Counted from the first letter of the stretch, positions 1 to 9,838 are shown. The stretch is DNA of 64,000 nt from Pseudoalteromonas sp. GCY (GCF_016695175.1 NZ_CP068023.1:3467501-3531500); one strand, 5' to 3'. Numbers and translations: made by a program. Notes: generated by a model from the sequence alone, not told the origin.

Positions 1-389
1 TCTTGCTGTGCTTTCACTTCAGCAACAAGCGATACACCAGGCATAGCGGATACAATATGGTTAATCCCGAATTGTAAAAATGCGTCCCAAATATTAGCCG
101 TGCCACTCAGTGACAATTGCTTGTGCATATTGTTTGCAAGTGCAACATCGACTTTGGCGCGCTGCATCCCAGTTAAGATCATTTTGGCGTGTGGTAACAA
201 CCTTTCACCTGGCGCAGTTAACTGAATATTGTTACGCTGGCGAATAAAAAGATTCACCCCTAAACTTTGCTCAAGCTGGCGGATCCTAAAACTTACAGCT
301 GACTGAGTGATGTATAAATTTTCTGCCGCTCGACCGAAGTGACGGGTTTTGACAACTTCGACAAAAGTTTTTAATAGATCTATGTCCAT
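1..389 (-). CDS. hdfR: LysR-type regulator HdfR (C-terminus outside window)
   Basis: LysR-family transcription factor, cut by the window edge after about 129 residues. The N-terminus is complete: it starts MDIDLLKTFVEVVKTRHFGR and runs into a winged helix-turn-helix (AAENLYITQSAVSFRIRQLE, residues 20-39). The TRHFGRAAE and TQSAVSFRIRQLE segments match E. coli HdfR, a regulator of the flhDC flagellar master operon. It diverges from the maoP-like gene at 477, the same arrangement as in E. coli. The roughly 87-bp gap must hold both promoters. The effector domain is mostly missing, so ligand and targets cannot be judged here. Confidence 0.85.
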   Translation of the reverse strand, partial: MDIDLLKTFVEVVKTRHFGRAAENLYITQSAVSFRIRQLEQSLGVNLFIRQRNNIQLTAPGERLLPHAKMILTGMQRAKVDVALANNMHKQLSLSGTANIWDAFLQFGINHIVSAMPGVSLVAEVKAQQ

Positions 390-476
390 TTTTCTTCCTG
401 ACGATAAAAATTACTCGTTTAAAAAATTATAAAACTTGGTCCATACTCCAGCCAGATAATCTTAGAGGACTCAGTT

Positions 477-848
477 ATGGATCATAATTTAGCGACTTTG
501 AAAAATGCATTTGCAAGCCCCAGAGCCTTTTATGATGACGCCAACTTCCCTAGAGGATTCGGACGCAGTGGTCACTTTACGCTACAAGAAGCCGAAATTC
601 TTGAACGCTGTGGTGCCACATTAAGAAGCTTATACAGCAAAGCAGAAGAACCTCAAAACAGTTTCCAATCTCAATTTGTTCAGGTAATGGAAGGGTTAAT
701 CCCCCCAACTAACGCTGTAGAAAAAGCTTGGACCAAATATTTGAAGCATACTACGTGTAAGACAAAGTTTCACACTCTATTTGGACGCTCTAAAGTTCAA
801 AACGATGGTAGCGTTGTTATCCCGATAGATATTGACGACGAGCTATAA
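477..848 (+). CDS. maoP: MaoP-like macrodomain Ori organisation protein (DUF413)
   Basis: A 123-residue DUF413 protein. The conserved core is visible: FYDDANFPRGFGRSGHFT (about residues 18-36), EAEILERCG, and a late motif with FHTLFGR. In E. coli MaoP (formerly YifE) acts with the maoS site to confine long-range contacts of the Ori macrodomain. The function here rests on family and on its conserved position opposite hdfR. An AGGA sequence lies about 10 bases before the ATG. No membrane or signal segment is seen. Confidence 0.8.
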   Translation: MDHNLATLKNAFASPRAFYDDANFPRGFGRSGHFTLQEAEILERCGATLRSLYSKAEEPQNSFQSQFVQVMEGLIPPTNAVEKAWTKYLKHTTCKTKFHTLFGRSKVQNDGSVVIPIDIDDEL

Positions 849-876
849 GCAAAATCGCCCAAATACTATCAAGCTT

Positions 877-916
877 AGACGCCAACAGAGTTATGGTATT
901 TCTTTCGTTGGTGTCT
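877..916. other. Intergenic hairpin after maoP
   Basis: Arms AGACGCCAAC and GTTGGTGTCT pair over 10 bp (one G-T pair) around a 20-base loop. No T-run follows on either strand, so an intrinsic terminator is doubtful. It may protect the 3' end of the maoP transcript. Confidence 0.35.
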
Positions 917-1065
917 GAGCAGTCCCTTTATTGATACTATCTAAATCTTGATTACCTCACCATACCCTATCTTTCTAGCATTTTGTTTTTAGTCATTACC
1001 TGTTTATTAGCACAAGCATTGCAATTAAGCGCAGTTAGGTTAAGAATTAGTAAAACAGGAAATGA

Positions 1066-2313
1066 TTGGCGAAGGTTGTGTTACGGAAAATCTTAATCAT
1101 TGAAGACACCCCCACAATTGCGAAGGTGCAAAAGCATATTGCTACTACAGTGGGATACCATGTAGATATTGCAGAGTCTTTGGCTGAAGCCAAAGCTTTA
1201 TTATCACAGCACAACTATTTTTGTGCCGTGGTTGATTTTATGTTGCCAGATGCGCCTCTTGGCGAAGCGATACCTTGCACCGTAAAAGCCGATATTCCAA
1301 CGATTGTTATGACCGGCAACTTAGATAGTCAAACACGCTCAATCGTTGAGCAATACCCTATTATCGATTATATCACCAAGGAAAATAAACAAGCCTATCA
1401 TTATTTACGTCGCCAATTAGAGCGCCTGCCAAGAAATGAAAATGTCAGAGTACTGGTTGTGGACGATTCTATTTCGTCGAGACACTATGTTTCAGCGCTC
1501 CTCACTCGCCACAAATATCAGGTACTAGAGGCCTGTGATGGCATAGAAGCGCTCGCAGTATTAAAAGACAATCCAGATATTTCCGTGATTATCACCGATA
1601 GCGAGATGCCTAACATGCGAGGAGAAGAACTATGTATCGAAATTAGACGACTCTACACTGATGATGATAAAGCGATAATTGGTATATCAGGAGTTGAAAC
1701 CGCAAACTTGTCAACGCGTTTTTTGAAAAATGGCGCCAACGACTATCTCAGAAAGCCCTTTAATGCTGAAGAGTTTTACTGCCGCCTCAGCCAAAACGTC
1801 GATATGCTAGAGCATATTCAAACAATACGCAGACAAGCAAATACGGATTATTTAACCAGCCTGCCAAACCGACGCTACTTTTTTGATACAGTAAAGAAAA
1901 GTTTAAAAACCAGATATAAAAAAGAGTTAAACAGTCTGATCGCTATGGTAGACATAGATCATTTTAAACAAGTCAATGATAAATATGGCCACGAGGGTGG
2001 CGATGCAGTGCTTCAATCAATAACACAAGCTTTTGCAAAATACTTTCCAAACGATTTAGTTGCTCGCTTGGGTGGAGAAGAGTTTGCGATATATTTCAAA
2101 GATACAGTGGCCGAACATTGCAAAGAAAAACTAGAGCGCTTCAGAGAATATTTAGAGCAAAGCAGTAGTGAACTAACACCACAACAGATCTCATTTACCG
2201 TTTCAATAGGTCTTGCAGCACAAATAACTGCAAATATTGAAAGCCTGATAAAACAAGCAGATGAGCGTTTATATCAGGCAAAAGCTTCGGGAAGAAACCG
2301 CTTAGTTCACTAG
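1066..2313 (+). CDS. Two-receiver diguanylate cyclase (REC-REC-GGDEF)
   Basis: A 415-residue soluble signalling protein. REC1 spans about residues 7-118, with the phospho-acceptor Asp in VVDFMLPD. REC2 spans about 126-245 (VLVVDDS; acceptor in IITDSEMP; Lys in RKPF). A GGDEF domain occupies about 260-413 with the active-site variant GGEEF in RLGGEEFAIYF, so cyclic-di-GMP synthesis is expected. The inhibitory RxxD site five residues before GGEEF reads FPND, so product inhibition through that site is probably lost. The start is TTG at 1066 with AGGA at 1057; an ATG at 1062 is out of frame and stops quickly. No partner histidine kinase is adjacent. Confidence 0.85.
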   Translation: MAKVVLRKILIIEDTPTIAKVQKHIATTVGYHVDIAESLAEAKALLSQHNYFCAVVDFMLPDAPLGEAIPCTVKADIPTIVMTGNLDSQTRSIVEQYPIIDYITKENKQAYHYLRRQLERLPRNENVRVLVVDDSISSRHYVSALLTRHKYQVLEACDGIEALAVLKDNPDISVIITDSEMPNMRGEELCIEIRRLYTDDDKAIIGISGVETANLSTRFLKNGANDYLRKPFNAEEFYCRLSQNVDMLEHIQTIRRQANTDYLTSLPNRRYFFDTVKKSLKTRYKKELNSLIAMVDIDHFKQVNDKYGHEGGDAVLQSITQAFAKYFPNDLVARLGGEEFAIYFKDTVAEHCKEKLERFREYLEQSSSELTPQQISFTVSIGLAAQITANIESLIKQADERLYQAKASGRNRLVH

Positions 2314-3192
2314 GCGCTTTCTTTTATCTCGATAAGAATCAAAGCTAAACATCACCAGCGCTCCCCAAATAAAGGCAAACGTTATTGCTCGCTCTGCATC
2401 AAAGGCTTCCCCGTAAAATAGTACCGCCAATATAAACATTAAGCTCGGCCCGATGTATTGAAAAAAGCCAAGTGTCGTGTAGGGTATCCGTTTTGCCGCT
2501 GCGGTAAAGCATAACAAAGGCAAAGTTGTCACCACACCCGCACTTATCAATAGGGTGTTGGTGTACCAATCATTATTCCAAAGGTTGCTCGTGGCACTGG
2601 GCTCAACCCACCACCAATAAGCCAGTGCAATTGGGGTGAGAATAAGTGCTTCCACCAGCAATCCAGGAAGCGATTCAACCGCTAAGGTCTTACGTAACAA
2701 TCCATATATCGCAAACGATCCCGCCAGTGAAAACGCAATGACAGGGAATGAGCCAAAACTGATTAACTGTAACACCACGCCCACTATCGCTAATAACACA
2801 GCAAACTTTTGTGCCGTTCTCAACCTTTCCGATAAGAATAACATTCCCAATAGCACGTTAAGTAATGGGTTGATGTAATAACCCAAACTCGCATCTAGCA
2901 TAAAGCCGTTATTAACAGACCAAATAAATAAACCCCAGTTAAAACCCAACAGCAACGCGGTGAGTGTCAACATCGCCAGCAATTTAGGATTAGCCAATAT
3001 AGCCTTAATTTTGGGCCATTGCTGCTTAGCAAGCACAATTAGTGCAATAAAAAATACAGACCACACAACGCGATGAATGAGTATCTCAATCGCGTCGACA
3101 TGGACGAGTTGCTTAAAATAGATGGGTGCAAGTCCCCACATAAAAAAGGCGAGTACAGCGAGTAAATGGCCTTTCTTTTGTTCTTCAATCAC
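2302..3192 (-). CDS. rarD: RarD, EamA-family transporter
   Basis: A 296-residue inner-membrane protein with about ten hydrophobic helices in two EamA repeats, typical of RarD (often annotated as chloramphenicol-sensitive protein). Recognisable pieces are MWGLAPIYFKQL near the N-terminus, EILIHRVVWS, the GYYINPLLNVLLGMLFLSER loop, and TLGFFQYIGPSLMFILAV in the second half. The true substrate of the family is unknown. The start is GTG at 3192 with an AAGG about nine bases upstream. Its 3' end overlaps the end of the convergent GGDEF gene by 12 bp. Confidence 0.85.
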   Translation of the reverse strand: MIEEQKKGHLLAVLAFFMWGLAPIYFKQLVHVDAIEILIHRVVWSVFFIALIVLAKQQWPKIKAILANPKLLAMLTLTALLLGFNWGLFIWSVNNGFMLDASLGYYINPLLNVLLGMLFLSERLRTAQKFAVLLAIVGVVLQLISFGSFPVIAFSLAGSFAIYGLLRKTLAVESLPGLLVEALILTPIALAYWWWVEPSATSNLWNNDWYTNTLLISAGVVTTLPLLCFTAAAKRIPYTTLGFFQYIGPSLMFILAVLFYGEAFDAERAITFAFIWGALVMFSFDSYRDKRKRLVN

Positions 3193-3385
3193 GGGCGTTT
3201 AACCTTTGAAGGGATCAACTAAGAGGTCAATCATTATACTCATTTTTATTAATCACAGCGATGAAAGTTCGATGAATTCACAATCACAAAGTCTAAAGAA
3301 CACAAGTGCTCAAAACTTATTCAAGTCTCTTTCGATTAGATAAAAAGCAAAGACAAGGTTCAAAAAAAGCTCTAAAATAACGCCG

Positions 3386-5200
3386 ATGGATACCCTCGTA
3401 AGCACCCCAATTAAAGACCCTCATTCGGTACTGAAAGATATTTTTGGCTACAGTACGTTTAGACATGGTCAGCTTGATATTATTCAGTCTAGCTTAGCTG
3501 GTCAGGATACGCTTGTACTGCTGCCTACAGGCGGTGGTAAATCACTCTGTTACCAAGTCCCTGCAGTACTATTAGCAGGCGTGACAATCGTTATATCGCC
3601 ACTTATCTCATTAATGCAAGATCAGGTCGCGCAGTTAAAAGCACAAGGCATAGCCGCTGAATATATCAACAACAGCGTCGCTTGGGAGCAGCAAAGAGAT
3701 ACCTATGACGCGCTTTTCCAAGGTCGTTTAAAGCTGCTGTACGTTGCACCAGAAAAGGCCTTACAAAGGGATTTTATCGAACGCATATCCAACTGTAACG
3801 TCAGTTTATTTGCCATTGATGAAGCCCATTGTGTATCCCATTGGGGACATGACTTTAGACCCCACTATTTTCGTTTAAAAGAATTGCGTCAACATTTTCC
3901 GTCTGTTCCGATGATGGCATTAACCGCAACGGCTGATTTAGCAACACGAAAAGATATTGTCCAGCAATTAGGTATGCAAGCACCATTTATCTATACCGGT
4001 AGCTTTGACAGACCCAATATTCGTTACACCATCGAAGAAAAGTTCAAACCCCTGTCGCAGTTGATCCGCTATTTAAAAGAGCAAAAGGGGCAAAGTGGCA
4101 TAATCTACTGTGGTAGCCGTAAACGTGTTGATGATATTGCCGAAAAGCTGATTGATGCTGGGTTCAATGCTGCAGGTTATCACGCGGGTCTAGATAATGA
4201 TCAGCGCCAGTTTGTACAAAACCGCTTCGCCCGAGATGACATTCAAATCGTAGTTGCAACCGTTGCTTTTGGTATGGGGATCAATAAACCCAACGTGCGA
4301 TTTGTGGTTCACTATGATATTCCAAAAAGTGTAGAAGCGTATTATCAAGAAACGGGCCGTGCAGGGCGAGATAGCTTAGCAGCTGAAGCCGTTATGTACT
4401 TTGATCCTGCTGATATTCCCCGCGTTAGACGCTTTTTTGAAGATATTCCAGACGAGCAACGTCGTAAGGTTGAAGAGCAACGGTTTCAGGCGATGTCGAG
4501 CTTTGCTGAAGCGCAAACCTGTCGTCGTCAAATTTTGCTCAATTACTTCAGCGAATATCAACGTGAAGCATGCGGTAACTGTGATATTTGCCTTAACCCT
4601 CCGAAACAATTTGATGGCACATTAGTCGCCCAACAAGCGTTATCGTGCGTATACCGCGCAGAGCAACGCTTTGGCATTGGTTACATTGTGGATATTTTGC
4701 GTGGGGCAAATACTGCAAGGATCAGAGAACAAAACCACCATACCCTCTCAACCTATGGGATCGGGAAAGAGCACAGCAATGAGTTTTGGCTGAGTATCTT
4801 ACGCCAATTGATCCACCATGGTTTATTGAGTCAAGATATTACTCAAGGTGCAACGCTTAGGTTAACAGAAGCGGCCCGTGCCGTGCTGCGCGGTGAATAC
4901 GTGCTACAACTCGCAGAGCCAAGACTCATAGCTAAGCATGTCTATCAAGATAAACTGGCTCAGTTTAATTACGACAAGAAATTATTTGCTAAGCTTCGTG
5001 CACTCAGAAAGCAGCTCGCAGATGAAGATGATGTACCGCCGTATGTTGTATTTAACGACCGAACGTTGGCTGAAATGGCACAAAGAACGCCAACAACTGA
5101 TAGCGAGTTTTTGCAAGTGTCTGGTGTCGGTTTTACTAAGCTCAGCAAGTACGGCGCCCCTTTCATGCAGCTCATTCGTAATTATTTGGAAAGAGAATAA
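3386..5200 (+). CDS. recQ: ATP-dependent DNA helicase RecQ
   Basis: A 3'-5' superfamily 2 helicase of 604 residues, full length for the family. Visible parts: Walker A LLPTGGGKS (about 45-53), the DEAH box in AIDEAHCVSHWGHDFRP (about 140-156), motif VI region YYQETGRAGRD, the RecQ-Ct zinc cluster (C-x16-C-x2-C-x2-C from about residue 378), winged helix, and a C-terminal HRDC domain (about 525-600). RecQ acts in RecF-pathway recombination and restart of stalled forks. The next gene starts inside the recQ stop codon, so they are probably translationally coupled. No clear Shine-Dalgarno sequence is seen before the ATG. Confidence 0.95.
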   Translation: MDTLVSTPIKDPHSVLKDIFGYSTFRHGQLDIIQSSLAGQDTLVLLPTGGGKSLCYQVPAVLLAGVTIVISPLISLMQDQVAQLKAQGIAAEYINNSVAWEQQRDTYDALFQGRLKLLYVAPEKALQRDFIERISNCNVSLFAIDEAHCVSHWGHDFRPHYFRLKELRQHFPSVPMMALTATADLATRKDIVQQLGMQAPFIYTGSFDRPNIRYTIEEKFKPLSQLIRYLKEQKGQSGIIYCGSRKRVDDIAEKLIDAGFNAAGYHAGLDNDQRQFVQNRFARDDIQIVVATVAFGMGINKPNVRFVVHYDIPKSVEAYYQETGRAGRDSLAAEAVMYFDPADIPRVRRFFEDIPDEQRRKVEEQRFQAMSSFAEAQTCRRQILLNYFSEYQREACGNCDICLNPPKQFDGTLVAQQALSCVYRAEQRFGIGYIVDILRGANTARIREQNHHTLSTYGIGKEHSNEFWLSILRQLIHHGLLSQDITQGATLRLTEAARAVLRGEYVLQLAEPRLIAKHVYQDKLAQFNYDKKLFAKLRALRKQLADEDDVPPYVVFNDRTLAEMAQRTPTTDSEFLQVSGVGFTKLSKYGAPFMQLIRNYLERE

Positions 5201-5487
5201 TGACCACACTCACTTTGGATAATTCACACGAGGTGATTATCATCAACTGTGAAATTACACCTCAAGATGACGAATTTGAAATTTGGGGCCGAATATTCTT
5301 ACATCAAGATGAGATTCAATTAATTGAGTTCTCTGCTGGTGCAGACAGGCATCAATGGCGTTTTTCATATAAAAACTGTAATTTTAATTTAAATTTTGAA
5401 CATTACAGTGAGAGCGTGTGGATAGCTCCTGATGGCGTTGATGCCTTAGAACTCCTACCTTTCCTACGCCAACAACTTTCTCGTTAA
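5200..5487 (+). CDS. Small protein coupled to recQ (DUF3630-like)
   Basis: A 95-residue acidic, soluble protein beginning at the last base of the recQ stop codon (TAATG overlap). It has no signal peptide or membrane helix. It contains an aromatic-rich stretch around HQWRFSYKNCNFNLNF and ends in a leucine-rich helix (ALELLPFLRQQLS). I place it tentatively in DUF3630, small proteins found beside recQ in related marine gammaproteobacteria; this is from memory and unverified. The function is unknown. Tight coupling suggests co-expression with the helicase but does not prove interaction. Confidence 0.65.
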   Translation: MTTLTLDNSHEVIIINCEITPQDDEFEIWGRIFLHQDEIQLIEFSAGADRHQWRFSYKNCNFNLNFEHYSESVWIAPDGVDALELLPFLRQQLSR

Positions 5488-5599
5488 GTCCACATAAAGC
5501 TCTTTAAGTCTATAAATATTATTACTTTTGTTGCAGAACTAAAGCAAGCTGCAACAATATAATCCATACTAAAGGAATATTAGACTTAAAGGCGCTGTG

Positions 5600-7306
5600 A
5601 TGAATGTAAAGAGGATTTCGTGTAATAGTATTGTACTAATATGTAGCCTAAATGCAGCTGCGCAAGCTGAAAAAGTTCCTGCTGTTGATTTTGCTAATAG
5701 CTGTGGTAACAACCGGGTTGAAGCACAAAGCGACCAAAATCTTTCACGCCAGCTAGACAGCAAACAAACCTATCCAGAGCCTGCAGAGGGTAAAAAGGTC
5801 GTCGCTATCACTCTTAAACAACTTAATGTTTTCGATACCGACAAACCTGAAGAAGACAATGCCCTATTCCGATTTGCCAACCGTTATCATATTCAAACCA
5901 AGCCCGAAGTATTAAAAAGCGTACTCCTATTTCAAGAAGGGGATGCTTACAACCCAAAAAAACTCAGTGAATCCGAGCGACTCCTTCGCAATCAGTCATA
6001 CCTATATGATGCTCGTATCTACGCCGTGGAAAACTGTGATGGTGATATTTTAGTTACAGTTGTAACGCGGGATCTTTGGACACTATTGCCCGATTTAAGT
6101 TTTAGTCGTAGTGGTGGGGAGAATACTTCTCGAATTGGGTTTAGAGAAAGTAATCTATTTGGGTGGGGAAAGCGCCTTTCTTTTACTCATATACAAGAGG
6201 TCGACCGCTCCGGCTATCAGTTTGTCTATGATGACCCTAATATTTTAAACTCAAGATATCGTGGTCGCGTAGAATATTCAGATAATGACGATGGTGAACG
6301 CCACTATATCGATGTGAGCTATCCGTTTTTTGCAACCGATACCCCATATAGTTATGGTTTTACGAGTTATTCAGACAAACGCGAAGAGCCCATATATTCT
6401 GAAGGTGAAACAATCTCAGAGTTCAGTCAATCCACGGATGTCACGCAAGTCTACTTCGGACACTCAAAAGCGCTATCGGGCAGTTGGACTCGTCGTCTCA
6501 TCGCAGGCGTTAGACATGAGCAACATACCTTCCGTGAGATAGCTGATACCACTTTACCCATTGCACAGGATAGAACACTCACCTACCCTTATGTTCAAGC
6601 TCAGTGGTTTGAAGATTCCTATGTAAAGGTACGCAATTTCGACTCGATTTATCGTACGGAAGATCTTAATTTAGGCTGGAATATTAATGCTCTATTTGGC
6701 TATTCGGCCGAATCTTGGAGTGACGATACTGAGCGTCTTGTTTATTCATTTTCTGCCAATACTGCGCACTACACCTCAGATCACAGCTTGTGGCGTTTTT
6801 ATTTTGATGTCAGTGGCAACTGGAACAAAGACACAGATAAAACCGAAAACCTGATAGCGAAAACAACCTTTCAATACTATTTAAATACCAGTTTGTATGA
6901 ATCTTGGTTTATCAATGCAAGCTATACCTATGGAAATAACCTGACCTTTGATAATCAAATTACGTTAGGGGGGGAAACCGGGCTTCGCGGATACCCAATA
7001 AAATATCAGCAAGGTAGTCGAAGCATGCTACTCAATATCGAAAAGCGCTATTACTGGGAATATGACTTACTGCGCTTATTCAAAATTGGTGGTGCGGCTT
7101 TTTTTGATGTAGGGCGCGCGTACCACTCTCACCTGCCGATTGAAGCAGATGAATCTGTCTTAAAGAATGTCGGCATTGGCTTGCGTTTAGCACCAAGCCG
7201 AGCCAATTCAGATATCATGGTTCATATTGATTTAGCCGCGCCAATTAATGGCCCGGATAACGTCGATAGTGTCCAGTGGCTATTAACGGTGAAAAATCGC
7301 TTTTAA
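5600..7306 (+). CDS. Omp85-superfamily outer membrane protein, single POTRA
   Basis: A roughly 568-residue protein with a probable signal peptide (MNVKRISCNSIVLICSLNAA, cleavage near AQA-EKV). One POTRA-like domain follows (about 85-165: LLFQEGDAYNPKKLSESER, then LVTVVTRDLWTLLPDLSFS). The remainder is a beta-barrel with alternating aromatic strands. The conserved Omp85 barrel motif appears as GGETGLRGYP (about 455-465). BamA has five POTRA domains and TamA three, so this is a smaller family member of unknown substrate. The ATG at 5600 has AAAGG about eight bases upstream; a GTG lies directly before it. No partner gene is adjacent. Confidence 0.75.
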   Translation: MNVKRISCNSIVLICSLNAAAQAEKVPAVDFANSCGNNRVEAQSDQNLSRQLDSKQTYPEPAEGKKVVAITLKQLNVFDTDKPEEDNALFRFANRYHIQTKPEVLKSVLLFQEGDAYNPKKLSESERLLRNQSYLYDARIYAVENCDGDILVTVVTRDLWTLLPDLSFSRSGGENTSRIGFRESNLFGWGKRLSFTHIQEVDRSGYQFVYDDPNILNSRYRGRVEYSDNDDGERHYIDVSYPFFATDTPYSYGFTSYSDKREEPIYSEGETISEFSQSTDVTQVYFGHSKALSGSWTRRLIAGVRHEQHTFREIADTTLPIAQDRTLTYPYVQAQWFEDSYVKVRNFDSIYRTEDLNLGWNINALFGYSAESWSDDTERLVYSFSANTAHYTSDHSLWRFYFDVSGNWNKDTDKTENLIAKTTFQYYLNTSLYESWFINASYTYGNNLTFDNQITLGGETGLRGYPIKYQQGSRSMLLNIEKRYYWEYDLLRLFKIGGAAFFDVGRAYHSHLPIEADESVLKNVGIGLRLAPSRANSDIMVHIDLAAPINGPDNVDSVQWLLTVKNRF

Positions 7307-7364
7307 CGGTGTCGCGCACCAATAAACATGATATAAAGCAGAAAAAATTTCTTAGGATACGACT

Positions 7365-7928
7365 TTGCATTTGTTAGATTTCGCACTCAGTCAATACAAG
7401 CTAATTGTAACTTTGGTGGCGCTATTATCCTTCCCACTATTGATAAAAGCTTGTTGCAAACTATTAGAGAAAGTAACACGCGGAAAAATAGACTCACATC
7501 GTAAACAACGTGCCGATCTACTCGTTCGTGTACTCGTTGCATTTGTATTCGTCTGTTTTATGCTTGTATTCTGGGGCATAGAACTTCGTGGTTTGCTGGT
7601 GCTTGGCTCATCGTTATTTGCGATGCTAGGTGTTGCCATGTTTGCCGGTTGGTCACTGCTTTCCAATCTGACTTCATTCTTACTTATGTTTATTCAAAAC
7701 GATTATCGCGTTGGGAATTGGGTAAGAATTGTCGACGGTGCAAACTTTGTTGAAGGCTGTATTGTAGAGATGGGGCTGATGAGTGTGGTGCTGCGTCATG
7801 TTGACGGTCATAAAGTCGTATATCCCAACAACTTGTTTGTTACTCGACCCGTTATGGTGCTTAGTCAGGAACCGGCTAAACCTAAACAGGTTCCAGCACC
7901 AAGAAGAACATTAGGCCCTAAGAAATAG
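7365..7928 (+). CDS. Small MscS-family mechanosensitive channel-like protein
   Basis: A 187-residue inner-membrane protein with about three transmembrane helices (residues 10-30, 48-70, 75-110) and a short beta domain. The MscS hallmark is visible: the glycine/alanine-rich pore helix (SSLFAMLGVAMFAGWSLLSN) followed by NDYRVGNWVRIVDG and VVYPNNLFVTRPV. The large C-terminal cage of MscS is missing, so this is a minimal member. The start is TTG at 7365 with TAGGA at 7353. The end overlaps the convergent M14 gene by 11 bp under a shared hairpin. Confidence 0.75.
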   Translation: MHLLDFALSQYKLIVTLVALLSFPLLIKACCKLLEKVTRGKIDSHRKQRADLLVRVLVAFVFVCFMLVFWGIELRGLLVLGSSLFAMLGVAMFAGWSLLSNLTSFLLMFIQNDYRVGNWVRIVDGANFVEGCIVEMGLMSVVLRHVDGHKVVYPNNLFVTRPVMVLSQEPAKPKQVPAPRRTLGPKK

Positions 7929-7934
7929 GGCCTA
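7912..7934. terminator. Bidirectional hairpin over two overlapping stop codons
   Basis: Perfect 9-bp arms TAGGCCCTA and TAGGGCCTA flank a 5-base loop. The stem contains the stop codons of both the MscS-like gene (ending 7928) and the convergent M14 gene (ending 7918). A poly-T tract is lacking on both sides, so termination efficiency is uncertain; 3'-end protection is an alternative. Confidence 0.55.
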
Positions 7935-8946
7935 TATCGTCAATAAAGGTTTCTAGCTGTTGTTCAACAATGCTATTTGCATGTGCAAAGTAAGCTAAGT
8001 GAAAAACCGCATCTCCTTCATTCACCAAAGGTAGCATTTGTTGGCCAATCACTATCCCACTACGAGGCGCGATAATCGCTTCTTCACTTTGACCTAGTGG
8101 ACTGTCTATATAAGCCAAGATTTGACCTTTTGATACGCGTTCCCCCAAGTTAACTTGGGCTCGAACAATACCATCAACGTCTGCTCGCACCCAACTTGTT
8201 GCTGCCGCGATAACCGCATCATGACGTTGTTTCCTGCGACGTCCACGCAACATTCTGAGTTTGCGCATAACATTTTCAACCCCTTGCAATCCAGCTGCAA
8301 TGGCCAATGAGTCAAACCGCAACGCTTCTCCCGCTTCATAAGTGATAACAGGAATGTCCAATCCCGCGGCTTCACTTCGCAACGACCCATTACGCAGTCG
8401 CGCATCTATCGCAACCGGCGTACCAAACGCCATGGCCATTTCTTTGGTCATTTCGCAGGACAAGTCACCTCGGATCTGCGGTAAGTTAGAGCGATGAATC
8501 GCACCGGTATGTAAATCGATAATATGGGTGCATTTTTTTACCACCAAATCGAAAAACATAGATGCCATTCGAGCCCCTAACGAGCCTTGCTCAGAACCTG
8601 GAAAACAGCGGTTTAAGTCTCGTCTATCAGGTAAATAGCGAGACTTATGAATAAAGCCAAAGATATTGACGATAGGCACCGCTATCAAGGTGCCACGTAG
8701 CGTTGCCGCATCGACTTTACTTAATAGCTGGCGCACGACCTCAACGCCATTCAATTCATCACCATGAATTGCGGCACAGACCAAAAGTACCGGCCCGGCC
8801 TCTGCGCCATTAACAACTTCAATCGGAATGGTCATTGGTGTGTGAGTGTAGAGCTTGGCCACTTCCAACTGGACAGTCTGCCTTTCAGCAACACCCACTC
8901 TTGTATCTAATAACGTAAAGGGTTGGTTGATTTTAACCTTTGCCAC
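7918..8946 (-). CDS. M14-family succinylglutamate desuccinylase/aspartoacylase-like protein
   Basis: A roughly 342-residue zinc-dependent amidohydrolase of the AstE/AspA branch. Zinc-site motifs are [10 protein letters not shown] and IDLHTG. The substrate-binding stretch [13 protein letters not shown] and the catalytic Glu region [10 protein letters not shown] are also present. The last 80 residues resemble a biotinyl/lipoyl-like beta domain ([20 protein letters not shown]). The start is taken as GTG at 8946, with AAAGGA about 9 bases upstream; an ATG 27 bases further upstream lacks such a site. It overlaps the end of rimK by 14 bp. The substrate is unknown; context suggests processing of a glutamylated or N-acylated target. 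Confidence 0.75.
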   Translation of the reverse strand: MAKVKINQPFTLLDTRVGVAERQTVQLEVAKLYTHTPMTIPIEVVNGAEAGPVLLVCAAIHGDELNGVEVVRQLLSKVDAATLRGTLIAVPIVNIFGFIHKSRYLPDRRDLNRCFPGSEQGSLGARMASMFFDLVVKKCTHIIDLHTGAIHRSNLPQIRGDLSCEMTKEMAMAFGTPVAIDARLRNGSLRSEAAGLDIPVITYEAGEALRFDSLAIAAGLQGVENVMRKLRMLRGRRRKQRHDAVIAAATSWVRADVDGIVRAQVNLGERVSKGQILAYIDSPLGQSEEAIIAPRSGIVIGQQMLPLVNEGDAVFHLAYFAHANSIVEQQLETFIDDIGPIS

Positions 8947-9838
8947 GTGTAGCAGTCCTTTTCGCCGCTGCATTCTTCTCGATAAAGGAGATGATCAAGC
9001 TAGCAATGTCTTTACCTGTTGCCTTTTCAATGCCCTCAAGGCCCGGAGATGAGTTCACTTCCATCACCAAAGGACCACGCTCTGAACGCAATAAATCTAC
9101 ACCGGCAACATTTAGGCCCATGGCTTTTGCTGCAGCAATTGCAGTGCGGCGCTCTTCCGGAGTGATTTTTACCAATGTCGCAGAACCACCACGATGCAGG
9201 TTTGAGCGGAATTCGCCCTCTTGCGCTTGACGCTTCATCGCGGCAATGACACGGTCGCCGATAACGAAACAACGAATGTCCGCACCACCTGCTTCTTTAA
9301 TATACTCTTGCACCATGATGTTGGCTTTTAAGCCCATAAATGCTTCGATAACGCTTTCCGCCGCTTTTCGTGTCTCAGCTAACACCACACCAATACCTTG
9401 TGTGCCTTCTAGTAGCTTGATCACAACCGGTGTGCCGCCAACCATTTCCAGTAAGTCTTTAACGTCATCAGGCTTACTGGCAAAGCCTGTGATTGGCATG
9501 CCTACGCCTTTTCTCGACAGTAACTGTAATGAACGCAACTTATCTCTTGAGCGAGTGATTGCAACAGACTCATTCAATGGGTAAACCCCCATCATTTCAA
9601 ACTGTCTGAGTACCGCACAACCATAAAACGTCACAGAGGCACCAATTCGCGGAACAATCGCATCAAAGCCGCTCAACTGCTGTCCCTTAAAGTGAATTTC
9701 AGGCTCGCTACTATTGATATTCATATAACAACGTAGCGCGTCAATAACCTCAACTTCATGCCCACGCTGCTCTGCCGCTTCAATTAAACGACGTGTTGAA
9801 TATAAAGATTGATTCCTTGAAAGAATGCCAATTTTCAT
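8933..9838 (-). CDS. rimK: Ribosomal protein S6 glutamate ligase RimK
   Basis: A 301-residue ATP-grasp ligase that adds glutamate residues to the C-terminus of ribosomal protein S6. Supporting segments are [18 protein letters not shown] at the start, the ATP-grasp core [19 protein letters not shown] (about 142-160), [20 protein letters not shown], and the metal-binding end [15 protein letters not shown] (about 256-270). Its length matches E. coli RimK. It is sandwiched by overlaps: 4 bp with the rimB-like gene upstream and 14 bp with the M14 gene downstream, so the three form one translationally coupled unit. Confidence 0.93.
   Translation of the reverse strand: MKIGILSRNQSLYSTRRLIEAAEQRGHEVEVIDALRCYMNINSSEPEIHFKGQQLSGFDAIVPRIGASVTFYGCAVLRQFEMMGVYPLNESVAITRSRDKLRSLQLLSRKGVGMPITGFASKPDDVKDLLEMVGGTPVVIKLLEGTQGIGVVLAETRKAAESVIEAFMGLKANIMVQEYIKEAGGADIRCFVIGDRVIAAMKRQAQEGEFRSNLHRGGSATLVKITPEERRTAIAAAKAMGLNVAGVDLLRSERGPLVMEVNSSPGLEGIEKATGKDIASLIISFIEKNAAAKRTATRGKG

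Noticed and set aside
8947..8973. Upstream ATG for the M14 gene
   Set aside because: GTG 8946 has an AAAGGA ribosome site; the upstream ATG has none and deepens the overlap with rimK.
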